DNA from: Tulasnella sp. 424
Lineage: Eukaryota; Basidiomycota; Agaricomycetes; Cantharellales; Tulasnellaceae
DNA: 64,000 bases
Assembly (NCBI GenBank): GCA_019633425.1
Contig: WSUB01000028.1
Coordinates: forward strand, 62,001 to 126,000
Direction of reading: 5' to 3'
Shown: positions 49,805 through 61,316 of the stretch, piece by piece
How positions within the stretch are numbered: the stretch's first letter is position 1
Layout: the number at the start of each line of letters is the position of its first letter
Notes under the pieces: generated by a model
The model's database searches: none
What the model was told of the DNA's origin: nothing
Seen by the model: the letters and a program-made list of their open reading frames with translations, nothing else
Translations under genes and position numbers: made by a program

Positions 49805-50232
49805 AAGATCCTCGGTATGTCTGTTCGGAGTTATGTTACACCTGTCCTATTCACTCCCTCTGTTACAATATCAGGGATCTTGCAAATTTTGCCCCTATAC
49901 GGGGGCCACCCTGTATTTATGGCTGCATGCCCATGACCTGCTTTTGTAATGCCCTTGGACCTCCTGTAGGCTTGTGTACCGAGCTCAATATATTCCGATT
50001 GCATGCCATTCTCACTCTAAAAGGACTCTTCACACGAGTTTGACATAAACTTAATGCCTTCTTTGAAGGCCACGGAGCATGGGCGTTCATAGTTCTCGGG
50101 TTTTGATGCCGAGGTAGTTATACAACGTATGGACAGCTTTGATGCGCGGGTCGGCGTTCGAAACAGATGGGATCACCAAAGCCAATTAACTAGACTGCAT
50201 TCCAATTATCAGATACAAGGAATGCAAATAGT

Positions 50233-51301
50233 TTAACAGGTCGTGATGCTGGAAGTGGAGTAGTTGCATACATTCCCACTCGGACCGCTAAATAGTAAGA
50301 ATTAATTAGGACGTCTAGAATGAATTTGAAAGCGCCCAAAACGTACCATCCAATCTTGGGAGGCTCGTTTCCAGGGGTGGTGCCCGTGTAGCGGCAGCAC
50401 ACGTTAGTCGTGGAAGGTTTGCCGTTTGTGCAGACCTTTGTTATAGTGGCCGTGTCGCCAAAGTTCTGCGAGATAGCGAAAAGGGTCTCAGGTCACGTAA
50501 TATTAAACGCAGTTTGGGCAGACTTGCCTCGTTTATCCCGACACCGGCAGAACCACCAATCATCGCAACACTATCAATGATGACGTGTCGTGCGTAGCTC
50601 TTCGAGCAGTTTCCGCAGGAACGATAAAATCTGAGGAAAGAACGCTGTTGAGTATCCAAAACCGAAGGGAGGAAAGGAAGGAATACGCACTTCCCGAAGT
50701 CGTTGGCGTAGAAGTTCTTGACATTCACAGTGCCAGCGCCGTTGTGTTGAATAATCTTGTCTTCGGCATGGAATGCTCCACCACCAATAATGTAAGAGAC
50801 GTCACCAGAGCCAGTCTGTTTAATGGTGATAGCATCTAGAGAAGGATGCTTAGCACCAGATCCACTTCCTTGACATGCGTCGAAGAGCCCACCTTCACAA
50901 ACATCCGCCCACCAGACGTTCTTGACGGTACAAGGTCCACGACAGTGAATACCTTCAGCTTGGTCCGCACCGATGATAACATTTTGGATCGTAGCACCAG
51001 ACTCCAAAATGAAAACGGCGTCTGCCTCCCCGGTTTCGGTTTGCCCTTGGCACGCTCCAGAGCTCCCTGCTCGGTCGTAACGCTTCATGCCACCATCAAA
51101 TGAGCTCTTAATAACAGAAGCAGTCGGAAGTGCGACGTAGCCGCTAGAAGAGGGAAGCTTGGTTGTAACACCAGAGGGGTAGGCGCCCTAATGCAGCAGG
51201 TTATGTCAGTCTGAGCGTCTTCAACCGATGGGGAGGCTCGGTCAGCGTACCAGTACACCACCAATGAAAGCAAGAGTTGAGAATGCGATCGCGAGTTTCA
51301 T
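50233..51301 (-). CDS. Secreted pectate lyase, family PL3, copy 1 (274 aa)
   Basis: Exons 51301-51251, 51187-50691, 50630-50528, 50465-50347 and 50287-50233 join in frame (825 nt). [17 protein letters not shown] is a signal peptide. The mature enzyme shows PL3 blocks: [83 protein letters not shown] and [11 protein letters not shown]3 enzymes cleave de-esterified pectate by beta-elimination outside the cell with calcium; the fold is a right-handed beta-helix. Numerous Cys fit a disulfide-stabilised secreted protein. The third intron begins GC (GAG|GCAAGT), a GC-AG intron. A TATA box lies at 51,358-51,368. It is likely used in plant cell-wall breakdown. Confidence 0.93.
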
Positions 51302-51357
51302 GTTGGTGAAAACTGTGTTTCGTTAGTTTAGAGTGACTTACAAGGTCTGAGCCAGTG

Positions 51358-51368
51358 CCTTTTATATA
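51358..51368 (-). promoter_or_regulatory. TATA box of pectate lyase copy 1
   Basis: Minus-strand TATATAAAAGG lies 57-67 bp before the start codon. The equivalent TATAAAAGG is present at 55,003-55,013 (copy 2) and 58,987-58,997 (copy 3), at the same distance. A conserved GGCCCGTGGCGGCCCG-like block lies just upstream in all three. Confidence 0.65.
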
Positions 51369-52959
51369 GATCATTGATGACTGCGGGCTGTTCGAGCGGG
51401 CCGCCACGGGCCTTGACGACCACTCGACGACGGAGACCGAACAGTGCCAAGCCATACTCTATTTGGTCTGATTGGATCTGAGCAATCGGAAGGCCGAGGT
51501 TGGTTTCTTGGCAGTGGAAGGGTTCTAAGACCCGGTAAATTCGAAGGAGTTCACGCGCACTTTGAGCTTCTCCATCGACCGATCGTCCCGCCTGCTCCCG
51601 TTTTTACCGGATCCAACCCGACCTTGACCTTGATTACCATTAGTAATTAAGGAAATACTATCCATATTCTTATGACACGTTTAGCACTCGACATTGACGA
51701 GAACGGTAAGTTCGCAGCCGGCGTTTAATTTGCAGGTTTTGGGCTCGGCCCTAACCATCCGTTCCCTCCCATTAACCAAATACCACATGGGCTGTTAGTA
51801 ATCAATCCATGTGATAGCTTATTGCCTACCACAAACCTCAGTTGCGGCATTCACTGACCCGCTCAGCAGATTGTTCGGGTGATGGTCCATCTGTGGGTCG
51901 TGCAACCCTTCGTCGCGGCCCGGAATAAGCCAATGGGCAGGTTTCACGCATTGCGGGTCTGTTGAAGCTACTTCTCGGTACTTTAGGAAGAGAGCTGTGA
52001 CGGCTTCACTTCGATGCGCCAAACTTTAGGGTCTGCGAGAAAAAAGTGGGTCTTGGCACTGCCAAGGCGAGAAGGCCACAAGAATCTCTCAGCTGATCCG
52101 TAACTCTGCTATTACACCTTGCCCGCCGCTTTACTTCGAAAATGCTCAGCGGTCAAACGATTCGGCTCCTGGCAATCGCACGCGTCTCTTCGCGGGTATC
52201 GCGACCCCAAATGTTTGATATGCAGGGTAATGGAACAGTCAAGAAGTTGAAACAGGTTTTTGAAATAGTTCTCATGACTCCACAAGGTGCAGCGAGCGGA
52301 ATATAGAAAAATGAACCTTCCCCCATGGTCAACCACTGGCAGTGGCCACCAATAATTCGGACATGCGCAAAGAAAAGACGGCGTGCGCGCTGAGGATACA
52401 TAATTTTACATTCGTCATGGTCTTGGCAAGTCTTAACCTCGGATGCCGACTCTCTACAAATGCTGCCGCTCGAGCCGCTAAACGCAAGGCAAGTGGACGG
52501 GCCGGGAGCTCAACACCTCGGAAAGCTCGATAGCCAACTGCCAATCTTGCCGGGCCCCTTTGGGGGGGAGTATCTTTATACCTGCAGTGCACATTTTCAG
52601 CAGAGCGTGTTGACAGATTCGGTTTAGTAACTATAGCGCTACCTTTTATTGATGTTGCTGGACACCCGTAGCATAGCATACAGTTTCCATATGTTATTGT
52701 TACCGTGTGACCTCCATCATCGTGTATTTACATTTATACCTACATACTATGAGTAACAACCGTGCTAGCCTACGATAACAATAACGACATGTATGGTATA
52801 AAGATCCTCGTTATCGCCCCGGTCCCCTCCCATTTCATTCTGCCCATAGAGGGCTGGCTGTTTTACCTCGTCGACACCAACCGGCAAATCAGGACAGCGT
52901 TACCAATAATCACACGTTACCAATTATCACACGGTGAGTATAGCTCCTGAAGCAGCTTA
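51369..52959. other. Shared upstream/intergenic part of pectate lyase unit 1
   Basis: It contains the gene's promoter and a long conserved non-coding stretch. A short plus-strand frame beginning MRKEKTACALRIHNFTFVMV (from about 52,363) recurs in unit 2 with mostly conservative changes; in unit 3 the ATG is lost. No other gene seen. Confidence 0.45.
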
Positions 52960-53095
52960 CGCAAGGCAGAAAGAGCTTTTTGGGGAGTTGGCTGATTTTA
53001 ACGGTCCTGGCACCATTGCGCTGAACGGTCTTGTCTTCTGCCTGGAAAGCACCACCTCCAACAGCATACAGGACATCATTGACCCTGTTTACTTA
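52960..53095 (-). pseudogene. Relic of a second PL3 pectate lyase, unit 1
   Basis: The minus strand reads VGGGAFQAEDKTVQRNGART, clearly related to the functional gene's [20 protein letters not shown]. It then runs into a decayed stretch matching the [13 protein letters not shown] exon with the intron region lost. Only about 45 codons remain. Confidence 0.8.
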
Positions 53096-53869
53096 GTATT
53101 TATAGTGTCCATATATTAAATCCTTTAGTCAGATTGATTGGCGGTATCAGGAAACGGAGAGGGTAGCCCCCTCCAGAGCCGTTATAGTCCCCTTCCCGCT
53201 ATTGTACATTGACGACAGCATTTGAGCAGCATCAAGTCATATCAATTGTATGTTGATCGAGCTTGTGGATTGACATGCGAACCGCAACTAGTTTCTTAGC
53301 AAGGAGTAGGTCGAATGTGACGGCAAATCCCAACGGAACTAAGACGGAACTAACGCTTCTCTTACCGTTCGTCCCGAGTGCATGAATATCTTTTCCCCGA
53401 GGTCAACCTCGGCGACGATTGCGGTTGGTCCCAACGCGGGACAGCATTCTACCGTCTCATTGAAAGCCGCCATTTGGACACATTGGTGGGTTTGAAACCG
53501 GACCGCCCGTGAGCAACAATCACCCGACCGCAGCATAAGGTATCATCAGCATGTGTGTCCGGAGTTCTGTTACACCTGTCTCATCCATTTCCTATTTTAT
53601 CAGGCAAATTTTGCCTCTACACCGGGGCCACCCTGTATTTATGACTGCATGGTCTTGACCTCCTTGCGTAACGCCCCTGGGCCCCTTGTAGGCTTGTGTA
53701 CTGGGCCAAATACATCCAGAGCATGAACTTTAATACTTCTCGGGTTTGATGCCGGGGTATACAACCCATGGACAATTTTGATGAGCCGTTCGGCGTTCAA
53801 AACGGATGGGATCACCAAAGGTAAAACGAGCTTGCATTCCAATTATCAGATACAAGGAATGCAAATAGC

Positions 53870-54946
53870 TTAACAGGTCGTGATGCTGGAAGTGGAGTAG
53901 TTGCATACATTCCCACTCGGACCGCTAAATAATAGCACGTAAGTCAGGCTTTTGGAATGAAGTTGAAACCGCCCAAACGTACCATCCAATCTTGGGAGGC
54001 TCGTTTCCAGGGGTGGTGCCCGTGTAACGGCAGCACACGTTAGTCGTGGAAGGTTTGCCGTTGGTGCAGACCTTTGTTATAGTGGCCGTGTCGCCAAAGT
54101 TCTGCGAGATTTGCGAAAAAGGGTCTCAGGTACACGTAATATTTTAAACGCAGTTTGAGCAGACTTGACCTCGTTTACCCCGACACCGGTAGAACCACCA
54201 ATCATCGCAACACTATCAATGATGACGTGTCGTGCGTAGCTCTTCGAGCAGTTTCCGCAGGAGCGATAAAGTCTGAGGAAAAGAACGCTGGGTGAGTATC
54301 TGAAGAGGAAGGGAGGAAAAAGAAAGGATACGCACTTCCCAAAGTCGTTGGCGTAGAAGTTCTTGATATTGACAGTGCCAGCGCCGTTGTGTTGAACAAT
54401 CTTGTCTTCGGCATGGAATGCCCCACCACCGATAATGTAAGAGACGTCACCAGAGCCAGTCTGTTTAATGGTGATAGCATCTAGAGAAGGATGCTTAGCA
54501 CCAGATCCACTTCCTTGACAGGCGTCGAAGAGCCCACCTTCACAAACATCCGCCCACCAGACGTTCTTGACGGTACAAGGTCCACGACAGTGAATACCTT
54601 CAGCTTGGTCCGCACCGATGATAACATTTTGGATCGTAGCACCAGACTCCAAAATGAAAACGGCGTCTGCCTCCCCGGTTTCGGTTTGCCCTTGGCACGC
54701 TCCAGAGCTCCCTGCTCGGTCGTAACGCTTCATGCCACCATCAAATGAGCTCGTAATAACAGAAGCAGTCGGAAGTGCGACGTAGCCGCTAGAAGAGGGA
54801 AGCTTGGTTGTAACACCAGAGGGGTAGGCGCCCTAATGCAGCAGGTTATGTCAGTCTGAGCGTCTTTAACCGATCGGGAGGCTCGATCGGCGTACCAGCA
54901 CACCACCAATGAAAGCAAGAGTTGAGAATGCGATCGCGAGTTTCAT
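53870..54946 (-). CDS. Secreted pectate lyase, family PL3, copy 2 (274 aa)
   Basis: It has the same five-exon structure as copy 1 (start ATG 54,946, stop TAA 53,870; exon 2 at 54832-54336 has the identical length of 497 nt). The signal peptide [17 protein letters not shown] and all PL3 blocks are unchanged. The central part of exon 2 is nearly identical to copy 1, differing by single bases. The third intron starts GTCAAGT where copies 1 and 3 have GCAAGT, so one inserted T has turned a GC donor into a GT donor. The TATA box is at 55,003-55,013. It encodes an apparently functional extracellular pectin-cleaving enzyme almost the same as copy 1. Confidence 0.93.
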
Positions 54947-56399
54947 CTTAGTGAAAACTGTGTTTTGTTGGTTTAGAGCGACTTACAAGGTCTGAGCCAA
55001 TGCCTTTTATACAGATCATTGATGACTGCGGCTATTCGAGCGGGCCGCCACGGGCCTTGACTACCACTTGACGACAGAGAACGAACAGTGCCAAGCCTTA
55101 CTCTATTTTGGGTCTGATTGGGTGTGCCCAGTCGGAAGGCCGAGGCTGGTGTCTTGGCAGTGGAAGGGTTCGAAGACGCGGTACATTCGAACGCAGTTCA
55201 CGCGCACTTTGAGCTTCTCCGTCTACCGATCGTCCCGCCCGCTCCCGTTTTTACCGGATCCAATCCGGCCTTGACCATGGTTACCATTAGTGATCAAGAA
55301 AATACTATGCATATTTTATGACACATTGGGCACACAAAACAACCTCATCACTCGACGTTGACGAGAACGGTAAGTGGCAGCCGGCGTTTAATTTTCCAGG
55401 TTTTGGGCTCGACCTTAACCATCCGTTCCCTCCCGTTAACCAAATACCCTTTGGGCTGTTAATAATCAATAGATGTGATAGCGTATTGCCTACCACAAAC
55501 CTCAGTTGCGGGATTCACTGACCCAGCTCAGCAGATTGTTCGGGTGACGGTCCAGCAGTGCAAATAACTTTATGGTCGTGCAGCCCTTCGTCGCGGGCCG
55601 GAGTAAGCCAATGGGCAGGTTTCACGCGCTGCGGGTCTGTTGAAGTTATTTCTCGGTTCTTTAGGAAGAGAGCTGGACGGCTTCACTTCGATGCGCCAAA
55701 CTTTAGGGTCCGCGAGAAAAAAACGGTCTCGGCTGCGAGAAGGCCACAGAAATCTCTCAGCTGATCCGTAACTCTGCTATTACACAGAATTTACCTTACC
55801 CGCCGCTTTACTTCGAAAAGGTTCAGCGGCCAAACGATTCGGCTCCTGGCAATCGCACGCGTCTCTTCGAGAGTATCGCGGCCCGGTGCAAATGTTTGAT
55901 ATGCAGGTAATGGAACAGTCGAGAGGTTGAAACAGGTGTTTGAGGTAGTCCTCATGACTTCATCAGGTGCAGCGGGCGGAATATAGAAAAATGAACCTTC
56001 CCTCATGTTCAACCAGTGGCCCCCAATAATTCGGGCATGCGCAAAGAAAAGACAGCGTGCGTGCTGAAGATACATCCTTTTACATTCTTTATGGTCTTAG
56101 CAAGTCTTAATCTCGGATGTCGAGTAGCTACAAATGCTGCCGCTCGAGCCGCTAAACGAAAGGCAAGTGGACGGGCCGGGAGTTCAACCGCTCGGAAAGC
56201 TCGAGAGCTACCTGCGAATCTTGCTGGGCCCCTTTATATGAGTAACAACCGTGCTAGCCTCGATAACAATAACAACATGTATACTATAACGATCCTCGTT
56301 ATCGCCCCGGTCCCTCTCATTTCATTCTACCAACAGAGGGCTTGCTATTTTACTTCGTCGACACCAACCGGTAAATCAGGACAATGTTACCAGTCATCA

Positions 56400-56530
56400 C
56401 GCAGCGAGTATAGCTCTTGAAGCAGCTTACGCAAGACAGAAAGAGCTTTCCGGTGAGTTGGCTGATTTGAACGGTCTTGTCTTCTACTCGGAAAGCACCA
56501 CCTCCAGCAACATACAGGACATCGTTGACC
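56400..56530 (-). pseudogene. Relic of a second PL3 pectate lyase, unit 2
   Basis: The minus strand retains the region around GGGAF and AEDKT plus the decayed YRSCGNC exon, in the same position as the relics in units 1 and 3. It is shorter than the unit 1 relic through an internal deletion near 56,470. Confidence 0.7.
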
Positions 56531-57390
56531 CCGTTTGCTTAATATTAATTGCGTCCATATATTAAATCCCCTAGTCAGACTGATTGGCGGTACCAGGAAA
56601 CGGAGAGGGTAGCCGCGTTCAGAGCCGTTATGGTCCCCTTCCCGCTATTGTACATTGACGACAGCATTTGAGCAGCATCAAGTCATATCAATTGTATGTT
56701 GATCGAGCTTGTGGATTGACATGCGAACCGCAACTAGTTTCTTAGCAAGGAGTAGGTCGAATGTGACGGCAAATCCCAACGGAACTAAGACGGAACTAAC
56801 GCTTCTCTTACCGTTCGTCCCGAGTGCATGAATATCTTTTCCCCGAGGTCAACCTCGGCGACGATTGCGGTTGGTCCCAACGCGGGACAGCATTCTACCG
56901 TCTCATTGAAAGCCGCCATTTGGACACATTGGTGGGTTTGAAACCGGACCGCCCGTGAGCAACAATCACCCGACCGCAGCATAAGGTATCATCAGCATGT
57001 GTGTTCGGAGTTCTGTTACACTTGTCTCGTCCATTTCCTCTTTTATCAGGGAAATTTTTCCTCCACACCGGGGCCGCCTTGTATTTATGACTGCATGGCC
57101 TTGACCCTCCTTTCGTAACGCCGCCTGGACCTCTTGTCGACTTGTCTACTAGGCCAAATACATCCCGACTACATGCCATGCTCACTCTGAAAGGACTCTT
57201 GACTCGAGTTTGACAGAAAACTTGAGGCCTGCTTTGAAGGCCACGGAGCATGAACTCTAATAGTTCTCGGGTTTGATGCCGGGGTATACAACCCATGGAC
57301 AATTTGGTCGACGTTTGAAATAGATAGGATCATCAAAATTAAAAAAGCAAGCTTGCATTTCAATCATCAGATACAAGGAATGCAAATAGC

Positions 57391-58930
57391 TTAACAGGTC
57401 GTGACGCTGGAAGTGGAGTAGTTGCATACATTCCCACTCGGACCGCTAAATAATAACACGTAATTCAGGCTTCTGGAATCAAGTTGAAAGGACCCAAAAC
57501 GTACCATCCAATCTTGTCAGGTTCGTTTCCAGGGGTGGTGCCTTTGTAGCGACAGCACACATTAGCCGCGGAAGGTTTGCCGTTGGTGCAGACGCTTGTT
57601 ATAGTGGCCGTGTCACCGAAGTTCTGCAGGGTGGCGAAAAGGGTCTCAGGTTAGATAACATTAAACGCAGCTTGAGCAAACTTGCCTCGTTTATCCCGAC
57701 ACCGGAGGAACCACCAATCATCGCAACATTATCAAGGACGACGTGTCGTGCGTAGCTCTTCGAGCAGTTCCCACAGGATCGATAAAGTCTGAGGAAAATG
57801 CACTGTTGGAATATCCGAAGTGGAAGGGAGGGAAGGAGAGAATACGTACTTCCCGAAGTCGTTGGCGTAAAAGTTCTTGATTTGGACGGTGCCAGCGCCG
57901 TTGTGTTGAACAATCTTGTCTTCGGCATGGAATGCTCCACCACCGATAATGTAAGAGACGTCACCAGAGCCAGTCTGTTTAATGGTGATAGCATCTGGAG
58001 AAGGATTATTAGCATCAGATCCGCTTCCTGGACATGCGTCGAAAAGCCCACCTTCACATACATCCGCCCACCAGACGTTCTTGACGGTACAAGGTCCACG
58101 ACAGTGAATACCTTCAGCTTGGTCCGCACCGATGATAACATTTTGGATCGTAGCACCAGACTCCAAAATGAAAACGGCATCTTCCTCCCCGGTTTCGTCT
58201 TGCCCTTGGCACTCTCCAGAGCTCCCCTTTCGGTCGTAACGTTTCATTCCACCATCAAATGTGCCCTTAATAACAGAAGCAGTCGGAAGTGCGACATAAC
58301 CGCTTGATGCGGGAAGCTTCGTTGTAAGACCAGTTGGGACGGTTCCTCCGCCAGTCTAGTGAGCACAGAAAGCTTAACAGCGTATTTTTCATCGCAGTAA
58401 GTAGGCCCTACCGTGGTAGTAGCCTTGGTGGTAGTTGTCGCTTTGGTGGTAGTCGTCGCTTTGGTGGTAGTCGTGCCTTTAGTCGTTGTTGTCTTGGTAG
58501 TCCTGTGGGGTAGTCAGTGGACTGACAACGAAGCAAAGATGATTTGGAAACTGACGGCGAAGAGCCACCACCAGCAGTTGTTTGACCAGAAGATGGCTTC
58601 AAGCATCTAATTACAAGAGGTTAGATCTGTGAATTAAAGCTAAGAAGCCGCTCTCACGTACTGATAGTACCATTCGTTCTGGATTACGCAGACGAGGCCT
58701 AGGGTATCCATGCTTAGTCGTCGACCTGGATATCAGTCGATGCCATTTAACCCACCAGAGTCGCAGTTTCCTGTTACTCCATCAATTCCACCGCATTGGC
58801 CCCACTCCGCGACGCCCTAGAGCACCAGATTATATCAGTCTGAGGGTCTTCAACCGATCGAGAGGCTCGATCCGCTTACCAGCACACCACTAATGAAAGC
58901 AAGAGTTGAGAATGCAATCGCGAGTTTCAT
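57391..58930 (-). CDS. Secreted CBM1-linker-PL3 pectate lyase, copy 3 (357 aa)
   Basis: Nine exons join in frame: 58930-58880, 58816-58756, 58698-58662, 58606-58556, 58502-58412, 58355-57850, 57788-57686, 57623-57505 and 57445-57391 (1,074 nt). The signal peptide [17 protein letters not shown] is followed by a fungal cellulose-binding module CBM1 (residues about 21-52; Cys 25, 35, 41, 51; flat-face aromatics W47, Y48, Y49; core [14 protein letters not shown]). A Thr/Lys linker with repeated TTTKAT comes next, then a complete PL3 domain like copies 1 and 2. The module would tether the pectate lyase to cellulose in the plant wall. Four extra exons between signal and catalytic domain carry the addition. 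The third PL3-domain intron has a GC donor. Splicing of the linker exon is inferred from frame. Confidence 0.88.
58412..58490. repeat. 18-bp coding minisatellite (CBM1 linker)
   Basis: Imperfect tandem copies of an 18-bp word (GTCGCTTTGGTGGTAGTC and variants) encode the TTTKAT repeats of the linker on the minus strand. The opposite strand gives a meaningless Val-rich frame. Copy number could vary between strains. Confidence 0.7.
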
Positions 58931-60264
58931 GTTAGTGAAAATAGTATTTCGTTGGTTGAGGGCGACTTACAAGGTCCGAGCCAATGCCTTTTATACAGAT
59001 CATTGATGACGGCGGCTGCTCGGGCGGGCCGCCACGGGCCTTGAACACCACTCAACGACGGAGACAACAGCGTCCGGACACTGCCAAGCCTTACTCTATT
59101 TGGTCTGACTGGATCCGATCAATTGATCGGCAGACTAAGGCGGAGGTCTTGGCAGTGCAGGGGTTCCAAGACACGGCATATTCGAACGGAGTTTACGCGG
59201 ACTTTGGGCTTCTCCATCCACCAATCGTCCCGCCTGCCCGTGTTTTTACCGGATCCAACCCGACCTTGACTATGGGTTACCATTAATGATCAAAGAAATA
59301 TTTTTATGACATCTTGAGCACACAAAACAACCTCATCACTCGACATTGGCGAGAACAACAGGTTGGCAGCCGGCGTTTACTTTTGCAGCTTATGAGCTCG
59401 ACCTTAACCATCCGTTCCTTCCCATTAATTAAATACCAAATGGGCGTTTAATAATCAATATAAGTGACAGCGTATTGCCTACCACAACCTCCGGTCGCCA
59501 GACTTACTGACCCTTCGTCACGGCTAGGAATAAGCCGATTAGCAGGGTTCACGCATCCCGCGTCCGCCGATGTTACTTCCCGGTATTTCAGGGAAGACAG
59601 TTATTACGCTTCACGTCGATCCACCAATCTTTAGGGTCCCCGAGAAAAAAGCGGTCTCGGCAGCGAAAAGGCAATAAGAATCTCCTACACACGATCCACG
59701 TTACCGGCCGCTTTTCCTTGGCGATTAAACGAGATGTTCAGCGGTCAAACGATCCGGCTCCTGGCAATGGCACGCGTCTCTTTGCGGGTATCGCGGCCCG
59801 GCGCAAATGTTTGACATGCAGGGTGATGGAATAGTTAAGAGATTGAGACCAAGTGTTTAGGTTAGTCCTCGTGACCTCATCAGGTCCAGCCAGCGGAATA
59901 TATAAAAATGAACCCCCCCCCCCCCCATGACCAACCAGTAGGCCCCTATAAGTCGAGCACGCACAAAGAAAAGGCGACGTGCGTGCTGAGGAAACATAAT
60001 TTAACATTCGTTATGGTTTTAGCAAGTCTTGGCATCGGATGCCGAGTAGCTCTACACGTTGCCGCTCGGGCCGCTAAACGAAAGCCAAGTGGACGGCCGG
60101 GAGTTCAACGCCTCGGAAAGCCCGATAGTTACCAGCAAATCTTGCTGGGCCCCTTGGGGGGGAAGGGTATCTTTATACCTACAGCACACATTTGCAGCAG
60201 TGGGCTTGCCGTTTTGCTTCGTTGACACCAACAGCCAAACCATAGCAACATATCAATCATAACA

Positions 60265-60480
60265 GGGCGAGTATGGCTCTTGAAACAGTTTCCGCAAGGC
60301 AGAAAGAGCTTTCAGCGAGCTGTATATCAAAGGGACTTCACACCAGCTTATACCGAGCTCACTTCCCGAAGTTATTGGCATAGAAGTGCTTGATTTGAAC
60401 GGTCCGGACACCATTGCGCTGAATGGTTGTCTTCTGCCTAGAAAGCACCACCTGTAGTGACATGCGGGACATCATCGACT
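60265..60480 (-). pseudogene. Relic of a second PL3 pectate lyase, unit 3 (best preserved)
   Basis: The minus strand shows the GGAF/AED region with an in-frame stop, then HFYANNFGK, an intact intron-like GTGAGC...ATACAG, and a decayed YRSCGNC exon. Intron position equals that of the functional genes. It proves that the relics in all three units derive from a spliced PL3 gene. Confidence 0.8.
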
Positions 60481-60960
60481 CAGGTTTTCTGATAGAAATC
60501 GCATCCATAGACTAAATCCCTTTAGTTAGACAGATTTGCGGTACCAGGAAACGGAAAGGGTAGCATCTTCGCGGGCTGTCACGGTCCCTCCATCCCGCTA
60601 TTGTGCACAGACGACAGCATCTGAACAGCGCAAAGCTACATAAGATCTATGTTGATTGAATTGACTGACCGGCATGCGAGCCGCAAGTCGTTTCTTAGCA
60701 AGGAGTACGTGACGGCAAATCCCAACGAAACTAAGACGGAACTAACGCTTCTCTGACCGTTCATCTCCAGTGCATGAATATCTTTTCCCCGGGGCCTGCC
60801 CGAGGTCAACCTCGGCAACGATTGCTGTTGGCCCAACGCCGGACAGCATTCTACCGATTCATTGACAGCCACCCATTTAGACACATTGGTGGTGTATGAA
60901 ACCGGCCCGCCCTTGAGCAAGAATCATCCGACTGCAGCCGCTATGCTATCGCCAGACCCG

Positions 60961-61316
60961 CTCAGAAGCGCTCGCTGAAAGCATAAACGAACCCCAGAGA
61001 TAGCATGAGTTAGAAATACTGGGACGCGGAAGGCTAACGATCTGTCTTCCTTTGGCGTAGCCAGTGACAGGTTGCTGCAGGTCCATAGCTCAGTGTTTAC
61101 GGAGCTAGTGGCTTCAGCGTACTGTCATTCGAACCGGATTGTTGCGAGTCAGTTGACTTCCGCGGCGAACTCCTTCTGCTCGATCTGCTTGGGCAAGGGA
61201 AAGGAGTGGAGTATCCATAACGTGGTTATAACGAAGACGCCGGCCTTTCCCGTGGGCTCAGCCATCTAACTTTGTTGCTCTTCAATCAACCACCTACCAC
61301 TAGTCCCCTTCCCTCC
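60961..61316. other. Intergenic between the pectate lyase array and the MYND pair
   Basis: No convincing gene. A short plus-strand frame contains CSICLGKGKEW but lacks further zinc ligands. It should contain the promoter of the first MYND gene. Confidence 0.4.

Larger units (their letters stand above)
49815..53550. repeat. Pectate lyase tandem unit 1
   Basis: The unit starts with the block CGGAGTTATGTTACACCTGT. It carries the intact PL3 gene at its left, a long shared intergenic part and a PL3 relic at its right (about 52,960-53,090). Units 2 and 3 repeat this order. The shared 3' flank contains GGGGGCCACCCTGTATTTAT. Confidence 0.85.
53551..56996. repeat. Pectate lyase tandem unit 2
   Basis: Same order as unit 1. 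The right end (about 56,620-57,000) is almost identical to the right end of unit 1 over about 380 bp, whereas neighbouring parts differ clearly. Confidence 0.85.
56997..60960. repeat. Pectate lyase tandem unit 3
   Basis: Same order as units 1 and 2 but more diverged, and with the CBM1/linker exons added in its lyase gene. It includes a 14-base C run at 59,913-59,926 where units 1 and 2 have a short C-rich word. The right boundary is near 60,960. Confidence 0.8.

Noticed and set aside
53339..56982. Two identical 65-codon minus-strand frames (53,339-53,536 and 56,785-56,982)
   Set aside because: Identity reflects the near-identical patch of DNA between units 1 and 2. The unit 3 counterpart is frame-shifted, so coding is not supported.
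58413..58610. Val-rich plus-strand frame
   Set aside because: It is the antisense of the Thr-rich CBM1 linker minisatellite.
59913..59926. Run of 14 C as a possible regulatory tract
   Set aside because: Units 1 and 2 have only a short C-rich word here, so it is a simple homopolymer expansion.
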